Source of the DNA: Exiguobacterium sp. TNDT2
GTDB lineage: Bacteria > Bacillota > Bacilli > Exiguobacteriales > Exiguobacteriaceae
Direction: 5' to 3'
Assembly: GCF_003331145.1 (NCBI RefSeq)
Contig: NZ_QLVE01000011.1
Span: 111,477-175,476 of the forward strand
DNA length: 64,000 bases
The position numbers and the translations under genes were made by a program. Below, one piece after another: positions 1 to 7,311 of this stretch. The notes below the pieces were generated by a model that ran no database searches, had not been told where the DNA came from, and saw nothing but the letters and a program-made list of their open reading frames with translations. Each line of letters opens with the position of its first letter. Position 1 is the stretch's first letter.

Positions 1-113
1 GCGATCCGGATCAAATAGTAGGCCGTCACGTCACGCGCCGTGAACGTCCCTTCTTTATAGCCGCGATGGGCGGTCTCGATATCGAGTTCCATAAAATCAA
101 ATGTGTCAGTCAT
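1..113 (-). CDS. Amidase-family protein, N-terminal fragment
   Basis: Only the first 37 codons lie in the window; the gene runs off the left edge. It starts at ATG 113, seven bases after an AGGAGG ribosome site. The readable N-terminus (ELDIETAHRGYKEG, then a helix ending YYLIRI) matches the opening of amidase-signature enzymes, where the first helix typically reads TSxELxxxYLxRI. These enzymes hydrolyse amide bonds with a Ser-cisSer-Lys triad, which lies beyond the fragment. The call therefore rests on the first helix alone. GatA is possible, but no gatC partner is seen upstream. Confidence 0.5.
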   Translation of the reverse strand, partial: MTDTFDFMELDIETAHRGYKEGTFTARDVTAYYLIRI

Positions 114-224
114 GTTGATTCCTCCTTTGGTCACTCGATGGTATTCGCTATCGACACATGATTTCCTGTTTTTCATCGCCAACAAATCTGTAACTTGTTA
201 CACTGTTAGAAAAGGGAGGTTACC

Positions 225-386
225 ATGAACCGTTCTTATGTGCTCGTTTTACTGGCCGTCTTCGCCCTATTCTTTTTACAACTATATGCCAAAGGAGAAG
301 CATACTCGACGCCCGTCTCGGTCGTTCTCGTCATCTTGATCATCGGTGCCACCTTGCTCCAACTTCGACGCAAGCCAAACCGTTGA
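225..386 (+). CDS. Small two-helix membrane protein
   Basis: This 53-residue ORF begins with ATG after a GGGAGG ribosome site six bases upstream. It has two hydrophobic stretches (about residues 4-20 and 32-46) joined by a short polar loop, and a basic tail (QLRRKPNR) that should face the cytoplasm. No family was recognised. It is divergent from the amidase gene and lies just before the SAM riboswitch of msrA. The good ribosome site and the amino-acid composition favour a real gene, but nothing indicates its role. Confidence 0.55.
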   Translation: MNRSYVLVLLAVFALFFLQLYAKGEAYSTPVSVVLVILIIGATLLQLRRKPNR

Positions 387-432
387 CGCCGCTTTAAATC
401 TGATGGTATGATGCTGTCACCAACTACATATC

Positions 433-530
433 GATATCTTGAGTGAACGAGAGACCTGGCTCTATGACTTCACAGCAACCTGCTACGGCAAGGTGCTACT
501 ACCAGCAAGGCGATTGCCTTGGCCGATATG
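433..530 (+). promoter_or_regulatory. SAM-I (S-box) riboswitch aptamer
   Basis: The region carries the hallmark S-box blocks in order: GAGAGACCTGGC, then CTATGA, then CAGCAACC, then AAGGTGCTA with CCAGCAAG. The P1 helix is closed by GATATC (433-438) and GATAT (525-529). An intrinsic terminator follows at once, and msrA starts 64 bases further on. In this class SAM binding stabilises P1 and favours termination, so msrA should be expressed when SAM is low. Class membership is read from sequence; the direction of control is known for the class. Confidence 0.9.
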
Positions 531-534
531 ACGA

Positions 535-566
535 AGCGCTCATGTCGATGACATGGGCGCTTTTTT
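535..566 (+). terminator. Riboswitch expression-platform terminator
   Basis: The stem AGCGCTCATGTC / GACATGGGCGCT (one G-T pair) has a three-base loop and runs into TTTTTT. It sits directly after the P1 strand of the SAM-I aptamer and before the msrA ribosome site, so it is the regulated stop of the msrA leader. Confidence 0.9.
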
Positions 567-593
567 GGGAATGAACATGAGGGGGATTTACTA

Positions 594-1106
594 ATGGAGA
601 AAGCAACATTCGCAGGTGGGTGTTTTTGGTGCATGGTGACGCCGTTCGAGGAACAACCTGGCATCGAGTCGATCGTATCCGGCTATACGGGAGGTCACGT
701 CGACAACCCGACGTATGAACAAGTGAAGACAGGGACGACCGGCCACTATGAGGTCGTCGAGATCACGTTCGACCCGACGCTGTTCGCTTATGAGCGCCTG
801 CTCGAACTATATTGGATTCAGACCGACCCGACCGATGACGGCGGCCAGTTCCAAGACCGCGGCAGCCAATATGCACCAGCCATCTTCTATCATACGGAAG
901 AACAACGCGTGAAAGCAGAACAGAGTCGCGACGCGCTCGCGGCGAGCGGACGTTTTAAGCAGCCGATCGTCACGAAGATCTTACCGGCCGACACGTTCTA
1001 TCCAGCCGAAGAATATCATCAAGACTTCCATAAAAAAAATCCGGCCCACTATAAAGAGGACCGGAAAAAATCTGGGCGTGACGCATTCATCGAACAAGCC
1101 TGGTAA
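594..1106 (+). CDS. msrA: Peptide-methionine (S)-S-oxide reductase
   Basis: MsrA reduces the S-epimer of methionine sulfoxide, free or in protein, back to methionine, with thioredoxin as the usual reductant; it is cytosolic. The GCFWC motif is at residues 9-13, with Cys10 the expected catalytic residue. The [15 protein letters not shown] and [12 protein letters not shown] blocks are also typical. At 170 residues it is a single-domain MsrA with no fused MsrB. ATG 594 follows a GAGGGGG ribosome site. Its leader is a SAM-I riboswitch, tying methionine repair to SAM level, and it is transcribed alone up to the hairpin at 1112. Confidence 0.96.
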   Translation: MEKATFAGGCFWCMVTPFEEQPGIESIVSGYTGGHVDNPTYEQVKTGTTGHYEVVEITFDPTLFAYERLLELYWIQTDPTDDGGQFQDRGSQYAPAIFYHTEEQRVKAEQSRDALAASGRFKQPIVTKILPADTFYPAEEYHQDFHKKNPAHYKEDRKKSGRDAFIEQAW

Positions 1107-1111
1107 GCGAA

Positions 1112-1137
1112 AGACGGGTCGTCTGACCCGTCTTTTA
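1112..1137. terminator. Bidirectional terminator between msrA and the permease gene
   Basis: The hairpin AGACGGGTC / GACCCGTCT with a four-base loop is followed by TTTT on the plus strand and TTTC on the minus strand. It separates two convergent genes and can serve both. Confidence 0.8.
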
Positions 1138-1998
1138 GCTTTTAGCGATTCCGAGCATGAATCCGGCCACGACAATGAGGCCGATACCCATAAAGACGAA
1201 GACACGTTCTTTCGTCGTCTTCTCTTCTTTCAATAGATAAATCCCGCCGAGCGTCGCCACGACGACGTTCAATTGGGACAAGGCGAATGACGTCGCAATG
1301 CCGACCTCACCGCTCGACACGAACAGCCCGAAGTTCCCGATCCCCCAGGCGATCCCGGCCAAGATGTTTTTGAACGTCCTTGGGTCGAACTTCTTCACAT
1401 CTTTCTCACGCAGGCTGAACAACAGCGCCGCGACGAACATCCCGATCGATTGCGGCAAGATGGCCGTGATCCCGTCGACCTCGAAATAGTTCGTGAGAAC
1501 GGCATACGTCACGTAACCGATGCTCGACACGAGCAGGACGAGCAACCCTTTTTTCAAGGCGCCGCTGCTATCGCCATCTTTTTGTTGTTGGTATGACGTC
1601 AGTGCCGCCCCGATGATAATCAACACGAGCGCAGAAAAGCCGAGCCACAACTCGGTCGTCGTCTTCCAGTCACCAAGGACGATGACACCAAACAATGATG
1701 TACCAAGCAGCTGCATGCCGGTACTAATCGGCATCGCTTTCGAGACGCTTAGAATTTGAAATGATTGGAACTGTAAATACTGCCCGAGCGCCCAGAAAAC
1801 GCCAGAGATGAAGCCGGTCACAATCGCGAGCGTCGTGAACTCAGGGTTGAACACGAGTGCGATGATGACCGCCATCACCATCGCCCCGATCGTCGTTCCG
1901 ATTAACTGTTGAATCGGCTTCCCGCCGACTTTCGATACGATGAGCGGTATGCTCCCCCACATCAAGGCAGGCAGGAGTGCGAGTAAAATCATTTCCAT
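1135..1998 (-). CDS. GRP-family sugar permease (GlcU/RbsU-like)
   Basis: This membrane protein of about 287 residues has ten hydrophobic segments in the drug/metabolite transporter fold. It matches the glucose/ribose porter family of Bacilli, which import sugar by H+ symport. Diagnostic stretches include ALMWGSIPLIVSK near the N-terminus, GQYLQFQSFQ in the middle and the final SQLNVVVATLGGIYLL block. I place the start at ATG 1998, seven bases after AGCAGG; a GTG at 2007 is in frame but abuts that site. Substrate cannot be read from sequence. It is a single-gene unit convergent with msrA. Confidence 0.85.
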   Translation of the reverse strand: MEMILLALLPALMWGSIPLIVSKVGGKPIQQLIGTTIGAMVMAVIIALVFNPEFTTLAIVTGFISGVFWALGQYLQFQSFQILSVSKAMPISTGMQLLGTSLFGVIVLGDWKTTTELWLGFSALVLIIIGAALTSYQQQKDGDSSGALKKGLLVLLVSSIGYVTYAVLTNYFEVDGITAILPQSIGMFVAALLFSLREKDVKKFDPRTFKNILAGIAWGIGNFGLFVSSGEVGIATSFALSQLNVVVATLGGIYLLKEEKTTKERVFVFMGIGLIVVAGFMLGIAKS

Positions 1999-2091
1999 GG
2001 ATGACACCTGCTTTCGTAGTATAACATCATTTTTGATTTCCCCATGTTTAGCACTGATTAAACTTTGTACGAAAAAAATTAAAATTAGCCA

Positions 2092-2121
2092 TTGCCAAAT
2101 GTTTTACTAGGATGATATAAT
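2092..2121 (+). promoter_or_regulatory. Sigma-A promoter of tRNA-Ala
   Basis: A TTGCCA -35 box (2092-2097) and a perfect TATAAT -10 box (2116-2121) are 18 bases apart. The mature tRNA starts 12 bases after the -10 box. Confidence 0.8.
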
Positions 2122-2132
2122 AATTTTCGAAC

Positions 2133-2205
2133 GGGGCATTAGCTCAGCTGGGAGAGCGCCACGCTGGCAGCGTGGAGGTCAGCGGTTCGAGCCCGCTATG
2201 CTCCA
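2133..2205 (+). tRNA. tRNA-Ala (anticodon GGC)
   Basis: A complete cloverleaf can be folded. The acceptor stem is GGGGCAT / ATGCTCC, the D arm is GCTC..GAGC, the anticodon stem is CCACG / CGTGG with loop CTGGCAG (anticodon GGC), and the T arm contains GGTTCGAGCC. The third acceptor pair is G-U (positions 2135 and 2202), the main identity element for alanyl-tRNA synthetase. The discriminator is A and CCA is not encoded. It is a lone tRNA gene with its own promoter and terminator. Confidence 0.97.
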
Positions 2206-2210
2206 TTATC

Positions 2211-2244
2211 GAAGTCACCACTCATTTGAGCGGTGACTTTTTTT
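2211..2244 (+). terminator. tRNA-Ala terminator
   Basis: AAGTCACC and GGTGACTT pair, with an extra CTC/GAG inside the loop, followed by a run of seven T. Confidence 0.92.
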
Positions 2245-2319
2245 GCGTCTCCGTTCGGTTTAAGTCACCTGGTAGCGGGTAATGATTGTAAGACATCATT
2301 ATTCTAAGGGGGACTTATC

Positions 2320-2652
2320 ATGGACCGAGCCTCTGTCGAAGAGACCATTTTAGCCGTCATCGACTGTATGCGGGCAAGCAATCATTGTTTCTCAAAATGC
2401 TTACAAGAAGAAGACTTGTTAATGGTCGCCGAGTGTATCCGACTGACGAAAGAATGTTCGGAAGTGTGTGCGCTCGCCTTGAATGCGCTCGAGACCGATT
2501 CGGCTTTCACCAAACCGATCGGTGCACTTTGCGCCCAAGTGTGCGACACGTGCGCCGTCGAATGTGGCCGTCACTTGCACGACCATTGCCAACGCTGTGC
2601 CGAAGCGTGTCTACGCTGTGCCGAGGCGTGCCGGCACTTGGTAGCCGCATAA
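2320..2652 (+). CDS. Four-helix-bundle copper-binding protein (DUF326/Csp-like)
   Basis: This soluble 110-residue protein contains 15 cysteines, most in CxxxC or CxxC spacing within predicted helices (for example CALAL.., CDTCAVEC, CQRCAEACLRC). That matches the cytosolic Csp/DUF326 family, in which Cys residues lining a four-helix bundle store many Cu(I) ions. There is no signal peptide, so it should act in the cytoplasm. ATG 2320 follows an AAGGGGG ribosome site. It is transcribed alone and ends at a strong hairpin. No copper pump or CsoR regulator is adjacent. The metal is inferred from family; sequence alone does not exclude other soft metals. Confidence 0.88.
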   Translation: MDRASVEETILAVIDCMRASNHCFSKCLQEEDLLMVAECIRLTKECSEVCALALNALETDSAFTKPIGALCAQVCDTCAVECGRHLHDHCQRCAEACLRCAEACRHLVAA

Positions 2653-2661
2653 TCGCTTTTT

Positions 2662-2688
2662 AGTCTAACGATATGTTAGACTTTTTTT
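2662..2688 (+). terminator. Terminator after the copper-binding protein gene
   Basis: AGTCTAAC pairs with GTTAGACT around a short loop, followed by seven T. Confidence 0.9.
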
Positions 2689-2717
2689 ATACTTGTTTTA
2701 TGAGAAAGGGAACGATT

Positions 2718-3284
2718 ATGTCACATTCAATTCTAGCCATCGACGTCGAGACGGCAAACCGCGATAGCCGGAGCATCTGCTCTGTCGGGTGGAGCCTGCT
2801 CGTCGACGGTGAAATCATCGAAACGAACCAACTGCTCGTCAATCCGGAGGAAGACTTCGATGCCGGCAACATCCGCGTTCACGGCATCCGGCCGAGCGAC
2901 GTCTGGGACGCCCCGGCTCTGCCCGAAGTGCTCGAACAGCTTTATCCGACGCTCAGGGATGTCGACCTCGTCATGGCGCATAACGCTTCGTTCGACATGG
3001 GCGCATTCAAGAAAGCGATCGCCAAATACGATTTATATACGTTTCCGACCATCGAATATGGTTGTACCGTCAAGCTGTCGAGAAAACTGTATCCTGGGCT
3101 CCCGAACCATAAGCTGAACACGATGGCCGAATATTTGAACGTACCTTTCGTCCATCATGACGCGGCCGAGGATGCCCGTGTCTGTGCGTTGCTCATGCGT
3201 GATATGATGCAGAAGACCGGGATTCATGACCCGCGTGAACTGCACCGGTACACATCGGTCAAGCTCGGAAAACTCGCTTATTGA
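2718..3284 (+). CDS. DnaQ-like 3'-5' exonuclease (DEDDh)
   Basis: This protein of about 188 residues has the RNase T/DnaQ fold only. Exo I is DVET near residue 9, Exo II is AHNASFDMGAF, and Exo III is HHDAAEDA, giving the Asp-Glu-Asp-His-Asp set for two-metal hydrolysis of 3' nucleotides. It resembles stand-alone exonucleases of Bacilli rather than the proofreading domain of PolC. I use ATG 2718, seven bases after GAAAGGGA; the reading frame is open 45 bases further but without a ribosome site. It could trim DNA or RNA ends; the substrate is not visible. Confidence 0.88.
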   Translation: MSHSILAIDVETANRDSRSICSVGWSLLVDGEIIETNQLLVNPEEDFDAGNIRVHGIRPSDVWDAPALPEVLEQLYPTLRDVDLVMAHNASFDMGAFKKAIAKYDLYTFPTIEYGCTVKLSRKLYPGLPNHKLNTMAEYLNVPFVHHDAAEDARVCALLMRDMMQKTGIHDPRELHRYTSVKLGKLAY

Positions 3285-3300
3285 ACAAAATGCATGCCAG

Positions 3301-3330
3301 ACAGGCCAAGACGAGCGTCTTGGCCTGTTA
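3301..3330. terminator. Bidirectional terminator
   Basis: A perfect 12-bp stem, ACAGGCCAAGAC / GTCTTGGCCTGT, with a GAGC loop lies between convergent genes. The minus-strand glycosyltransferase stop codon is inside its right edge. Confidence 0.8.
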
Positions 3331-4386
3331 GCGTTTAAAAATCCATTTTTTTTGGACATAATAACTGATTACGAACAAGAAGCTGTCGACGAACACTTTA
3401 ATCCACACTTCACCGTCGCGGACGACATAGAACAGCGCATAGACAAGACCGGCCGACAGTGCCATCTGCAATCCGACGAGTCCGAAATATTTCGGCATCG
3501 CCCGACTTGCCTTCGAATGAAATACGACTTTCCGATTAATGAAATAATTGAACAGCGATGACAGGATGCGGGCCACGACTGTCGCAATCAAGACGTGGGT
3601 CGTCTCGAACCAAGGATTCAACAAATAGACGAATAATGCATAGAACCCGATATCTAACAGGAACGAGGCAATCGAAGATAAGGAATACGCCAAAAACATA
3701 CGGTAGATGAGAATCGAATCGATTACCGGCCGGAAATGGGACGAGGCGTTCTCGGCCACATAGACGGTCTGAATCGGTGTCTGATGGATCGGGACTTGCA
3801 ATCGTTTCGTGAACGTCAACATGTTCATCTCAAACTCGTAACGGTTCCCCGGTACATCGAGCAATTGTTCCGCGTACCGGAGCGGGATCGCCCGCAGCCC
3901 GGTCTGCGTGTCTTTCAGACGGAGACCGCTGCCGAGCAACATGACACCGCGCGTCATCTGATTCCCGAACCGGCTCCGGAATGGGATATCGGACCCGGAA
4001 AAATCACGACAGCCCATAATCAAATGGTGGGGCCAACGTACGCCTTCTTCATACAACTTTAAGACGTCAGCCGGCAGATGTTGGCCATCCGCATCGACCG
4101 TGATGACCCCGTTCGTTCTAGGGAAATGCTGAACGACATGCCGAATCCCAGTTTTCAATGCCGCACCTTTCCCTTGATTCCGAGCATGCTCGAGCACCGT
4201 TACCGACTTTCGGATTTCATCAAAAATCGGACGGGACGTCTCGGCACTCCCATCGTTCACGACGAACAGATGCACAAATCCTTTTTCTTTCAACTCCCGG
4301 ACAAGTGTGACGAGCGCCTGATCGGGGTTATATGCGGGGATTAGTATGACGTAATCATCAAGAAGTTCCACGGAATGCATTTGCAT
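3328..4386 (-). CDS. Family-2 glycosyltransferase fused to a GtrA-like membrane domain
   Basis: The first 210 or so of 352 residues form a GT-A domain of the dolichyl-phosphate-mannose-synthase type, with IPAYNPD, FVVNDGS and the metal-binding DADGQH. The remainder is a GtrA/DPMS-type four-helix membrane domain (with FNYFINRKVVF). Such fusions use a nucleotide sugar to load undecaprenyl phosphate at the membrane for wall-polymer decoration. The start is ATG 4386, seven bases after AGGAGG. No partner glycosylation genes are nearby, so the acceptor polymer is unknown. Confidence 0.9.
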   Translation of the reverse strand: MQMHSVELLDDYVILIPAYNPDQALVTLVRELKEKGFVHLFVVNDGSAETSRPIFDEIRKSVTVLEHARNQGKGAALKTGIRHVVQHFPRTNGVITVDADGQHLPADVLKLYEEGVRWPHHLIMGCRDFSGSDIPFRSRFGNQMTRGVMLLGSGLRLKDTQTGLRAIPLRYAEQLLDVPGNRYEFEMNMLTFTKRLQVPIHQTPIQTVYVAENASSHFRPVIDSILIYRMFLAYSLSSIASFLLDIGFYALFVYLLNPWFETTHVLIATVVARILSSLFNYFINRKVVFHSKASRAMPKYFGLVGLQMALSAGLVYALFYVVRDGEVWIKVFVDSFLFVISYYVQKKWIFKR

Positions 4387-4452
4387 CGCCACCCCTCCTT
4401 CCCTCCTTCTATACCCAAGACGACGAAAAGTGATTCCTCGAATCAAAGTAAA

Positions 4453-4483
4453 CAAAAAACACGGTGTCTCGGAGGACACCGTG
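4453..4483 (-). terminator. Terminator of the CaCA exchanger gene
   Basis: Read on the minus strand, CACGGTGTC and GACACCGTG pair, followed by TTTTTT (seen as a run of A at 4453-4459). Confidence 0.9.
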
Positions 4484-4488
4484 CCAGA

Positions 4489-5490
4489 TTAACCGACGAA
4501 GATGAAGTAAGACGAAGCGAAGTAGACGAGCACGACGAGCACTGACGGCAAGATGTAACGCAGTTTTGACGTCACGTCTTTACGTAGGAGCGTATACATG
4601 ACGAGCACCGACAAGATGGTAATCCCAATCGCTGTCACCAAGTGAGACGCCGACACGTCGGCCAGAATCGAACCGTTGCGGTAAAACACGTCCGACATCG
4701 CGATGATGAGCATATTGAAGATGTTGCTTCCCAAAATCGAGCCGAACGCCAAGTTGACGTTACCGAGTTTTAAAGCGACGAATACAGACACCGCTTCCGG
4801 AAGCGAGGTCGTCGCGGCAATTAAGAAGCTACCGACGAAGCTCGAACCGAGGCCCGTGACGACGGCGATTTGATCACCTAGCACCGAGAGCGCCGTCCCA
4901 GCCGCCATGATGACGAGTGCGGCAATGATGAAACCGATGACCGCACGTTTGACCGTGATCGAACTTGTCGCACTGGCGCCGACTTCTTGTACGGACTCGT
5001 TTACAGCTTCCCGCTCGACGGCAGGTTGTTGCGGGCGCTTACCGATATAATAAATCCCAATCGCGTACAATCCGGCAATTAATAAGGCGTCGATTCCAAT
5101 TCCGAGAATTGTGAAGTCGATGCGGACGATGAGGGCGATCATCGTGACGAGCGTCAACATGAGACCGAGACCGGCCGTATAGAGATGGTCTCGGCTCGCC
5201 TCATTGAACAATCGTTTCTGACGATAGAATAGATCGAACATCGCCAAGATGAAGATATTGAACAAGTTCGACCCGAGCATGTTTCCGATGGCGATATCCG
5301 GATTGTTGATCATGACGGCTGATACGCTCGTCGTCACTTCCGGCAATGATGTTGCACCGGCAAGTAACACGGTCCCGACGAGCATCCCGCTCATTGTCGA
5401 CTTCTCACTGATGACGTCAGCGTAAGTCGAAAGTTTCATGGCGGCATACACGGTGAGTGCAGCAGCCAAAATGAAGTAAATGAATACCAT
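4489..5490 (-). CDS. CaCA-family cation exchanger under Mn2+ riboswitch control
   Basis: This 333-residue inner-membrane protein has ten or so helices and the two inverted alpha repeats of Ca2+:cation antiporters: GATSLPEVTTS with NMLGSNLFNIF in the first half, and AATTSLPEAVSV with ILGSNIFNMLI in the second. A charged loop near residues 190-215 joins the halves. It resembles the YrbG type. The start is ATG 5490 after a GGGGAG ribosome site. The leader carries a yybP-ykoY aptamer and terminator, a class that senses Mn2+ and turns genes on. I therefore infer Mn2+ (possibly also Ca2+) export. Family membership is clear; the ion is inferred from the leader. Confidence 0.88.
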   Translation of the reverse strand: MVFIYFILAAALTVYAAMKLSTYADVISEKSTMSGMLVGTVLLAGATSLPEVTTSVSAVMINNPDIAIGNMLGSNLFNIFILAMFDLFYRQKRLFNEASRDHLYTAGLGLMLTLVTMIALIVRIDFTILGIGIDALLIAGLYAIGIYYIGKRPQQPAVEREAVNESVQEVGASATSSITVKRAVIGFIIAALVIMAAGTALSVLGDQIAVVTGLGSSFVGSFLIAATTSLPEAVSVFVALKLGNVNLAFGSILGSNIFNMLIIAMSDVFYRNGSILADVSASHLVTAIGITILSVLVMYTLLRKDVTSKLRYILPSVLVVLVYFASSYFIFVG

Positions 5491-5518
5491 ATTCCTGTAT
5501 CTCCCCTTTTCAAAAAAA

Positions 5519-5568
5519 TCAAAAAAGACCTTTTTATGGACGCCGAATAAGCATCCATAAAAAGGTCT
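5519..5568 (-). terminator. Expression-platform terminator of the Mn2+ riboswitch
   Basis: On the minus strand AGACCTTTTTATGGA pairs with TCCATAAAAAGGTCT around a 13-base loop and runs into TTTTTTG. The first arm is also the 3' strand of aptamer helix P1, so ligand-stabilised P1 and this terminator are mutually exclusive. That predicts read-through when Mn2+ is bound. Confidence 0.92.
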
Positions 5569-5660
5569 CGCGGACTTGGTAAGAAGCTCGATGGACCGAG
5601 TGCATTGCACCGTAATGACGACCCACCGACCACATTCGTGGTCGCTACTCCCCTTTTTAT
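5557..5660 (-). promoter_or_regulatory. yybP-ykoY (Mn2+) riboswitch aptamer
   Basis: On the minus strand the P1 strands ATAAAAAGG (5660-5652) and CCTTTTTAT (5565-5557) enclose the class-defining GGGGAGTAGC block and the GTCGTCATTACG segment, before the closing GAGACC. The aptamer is followed directly by its terminator and the exchanger gene. This class binds Mn2+ and commonly controls Mn2+ exporters such as MntP and TerC-like proteins. Confidence 0.9.
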
Positions 5661-5670
5661 GTTCACGACG

Positions 5671-5699
5671 AATATATCACGTTTAAGGTCACTTGACAA
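5671..5699 (-). promoter_or_regulatory. Sigma-A promoter of the Mn2+ riboswitch transcript
   Basis: A TTGTCA -35 box (5699-5694) and a TATATT -10 box (5676-5671) are 17 bases apart on the minus strand. The start site would fall just upstream of aptamer helix P1. Confidence 0.75.
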
Positions 5700-5784
5700 T
5701 CATTTCACTCGAGCCACGCGACGATCTCTTCTGACTGCAATGTCGTTCGATTAGATAATTCCTCAATCATCTAATATACAAGGC

Positions 5785-5890
5785 CCATGAAGTCCCAGTT
5801 TGGTCCACAACCGCGTCTACTCGAAGCATGGTCTTCCTAAGAAGCTGCCACTTCAGGTTGCGAAGCAAATAAATGGTGAGCAGTTCACGG
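5785..5890 (+). mobile_element. Possible decayed 3' end of a TnpB (IS200/IS605-type) element
   Basis: A short open stretch ending EAWSS and a TAA stop (about 5787-5840) is followed at once by GAAGCTGCCACTTCA, then GCGAAGC, and ends GTGAGCAGTTCAC. This order resembles the right end of tnpB-only IS200/IS605 elements of Bacilli, where the stop codon is followed by an AAGCtCCCACTTC hairpin and a tag ending AGTTCAC. No upstream coding part remains. The resemblance is from memory of such ends and is not proven. The rest of 5700-5785 shows only an imperfect dyad, TTAGAT..ATCTAA. Confidence 0.3.
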
Positions 5891-6589
5891 TTCATAAATC
5901 ATCTTTTTCGTCATGCCCCCGTCGACGATCAAGTTATGACCATTGACGAAATCATTTTTCTCATCGCTCAAATAGGAGACAGCCCGGACGATATCCATCG
6001 GCGTACCGACCCGTCCCGAGGGATGTTGCGCGTGGTCGATGTCACGAAGGGCTTCTTCCGAGGTATGGATCCATCCGGGACTGATTGCATTCACCGTGAT
6101 CGGTCGCTCAGCCAAAGAGACCGCCATCGACTGGGTCAACGAAACGATCCCGCCTTTTGAGGCGCCGTATGCTTCCCAATCGGCCTCGTTCTGAAGCGCG
6201 CGGGTCGAGGCCACGTTGATGATACGGCCGAAATCAGCCCCTTCATTTAAAGTTAAAAACGCTTTCGAACAAGCGAACGTACCGACGAGGTTGACGTCAA
6301 TCACGTGTTTAAACGTCTCGACATCGAGTTCAGTCATCGGTTTGGTAAGTGACGACACGCCACCGTTATTGATGAGCACGTGGGCGGTGCCGACTTCTTG
6401 CTGAATCTCCGTGAACACACGGGCCACATCTTGATGATTCCCTAGGTCCATCTGGTGGAACGTCACTCCGTCAAGCTTAGGGTCCGTATCGATATCAAGC
6501 CCGATGACGCGATATTCACTGCTAAAATGACGGGCTAGTTCCCGCCCGATTCCTTGACTGACACCGGTAATAATCATGGTCTGTTTCAT
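5885..6589 (-). CDS. Short-chain dehydrogenase/reductase
   Basis: This 234-residue soluble Rossmann enzyme has the SDR motifs TGVSQGIG near residue 8 (cofactor binding), NNGG, the catalytic Ser in NVASTRA, and YGASKG (Tyr/Lys pair). It ends with a normal SDR tail (NLIVDGGMT). The Asp after the second beta strand (GLDID) suggests NAD(H) preference. The start is ATG 6589, seven bases after AGGAGG. It follows glpP by 50 bases on the same strand with no terminator, so the two are probably co-transcribed. The substrate is not predictable. Confidence 0.88.
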   Translation of the reverse strand: MKQTMIITGVSQGIGRELARHFSSEYRVIGLDIDTDPKLDGVTFHQMDLGNHQDVARVFTEIQQEVGTAHVLINNGGVSSLTKPMTELDVETFKHVIDVNLVGTFACSKAFLTLNEGADFGRIINVASTRALQNEADWEAYGASKGGIVSLTQSMAVSLAERPITVNAISPGWIHTSEEALRDIDHAQHPSGRVGTPMDIVRAVSYLSDEKNDFVNGHNLIVDGGMTKKMIYEP

Positions 6590-6638
6590 ATTCATCCCTC
6601 CTGCAACATCAAATACCCCGATTTGATCAAAACGAGTC

Positions 6639-7187
6639 CTATCCAATCGTCCAAAGACGTTGATCAGACGTCGTCACGACCGTCGCCCCGGCCTCGAGGG
6701 CGGCCTCGACTTCTTCAGATGACGAAATCAAGCCGCCGGCGAAAACCGGAATCTTCGTTGTTTCCTTCACAGACCGGATAAACTTCGGAACAAGGCCAGG
6801 TAACACTTCGATATAATCCGGCTGGGTACGGTTGATGAGACGATAACTTTTTTCGAGCGAGTTCGAATCAATCAAGAATAAGCGCTGAACTGTTTTGACT
6901 TGCTTTTGTTTCGCCTTTATAATGACGCTGCCTTTCGTCGAGATGATCCCGTACGGACGATACGTCTGACAAATGTACTCGGTCGCATATTCATCCGCCT
7001 TCAACCCTTGAATCAAATCGAGATGGACAAATACTTGCTTGTCATGGGCCGCTAGCAACTGAAACACGGCATCGAGCCGGCCCACGTGTACTTCGAGCAG
7101 GACCCCCACCTTGAACGGTCCTTTCACAAACGTCTCGAGGTCTCGCATGTCTCGGAGCGCGGGTAAAATCGTTTGACCTTCTATCAT
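6639..7187 (-). CDS. glpP: Glycerol uptake operon antiterminator GlpP
   Basis: This 182-residue protein matches GlpP, a TIM-barrel-like RNA-binding protein that, with glycerol 3-phosphate, prevents termination in glp leader transcripts of Bacilli. Recognisable blocks are ILPALRDMRDLE at the N-terminus, VFVHLDLIQGL, GIISTKG, PDYIEVLPG, and PVFAGGLI followed by GATVVTTS. The ribosome site is AAAGGA with ATG at 7187. No glpF, glpK or glpD gene is in the window, so its targets lie elsewhere. The following SDR gene may share its transcript. Confidence 0.88.
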   Translation of the reverse strand: MIEGQTILPALRDMRDLETFVKGPFKVGVLLEVHVGRLDAVFQLLAAHDKQVFVHLDLIQGLKADEYATEYICQTYRPYGIISTKGSVIIKAKQKQVKTVQRLFLIDSNSLEKSYRLINRTQPDYIEVLPGLVPKFIRSVKETTKIPVFAGGLISSSEEVEAALEAGATVVTTSDQRLWTIG

Positions 7188-7311
7188 ACGGGCACGTCCT
7201 TTCTTCCATTTTATGTCTTCATTATCTGAACAAGATGAGGCGGAAATCAAGGTTTACCGATTCAATATAGCGGGAAAATAATTTTAACTTATGGAGAGAG
7301 GGAGTAGCGAC

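Noticed and set aside
1998..2007. Upstream GTG start for the GRP permease
   Set aside because: The GTG lies directly against the AGCAGG site; ATG 1998 has normal spacing.
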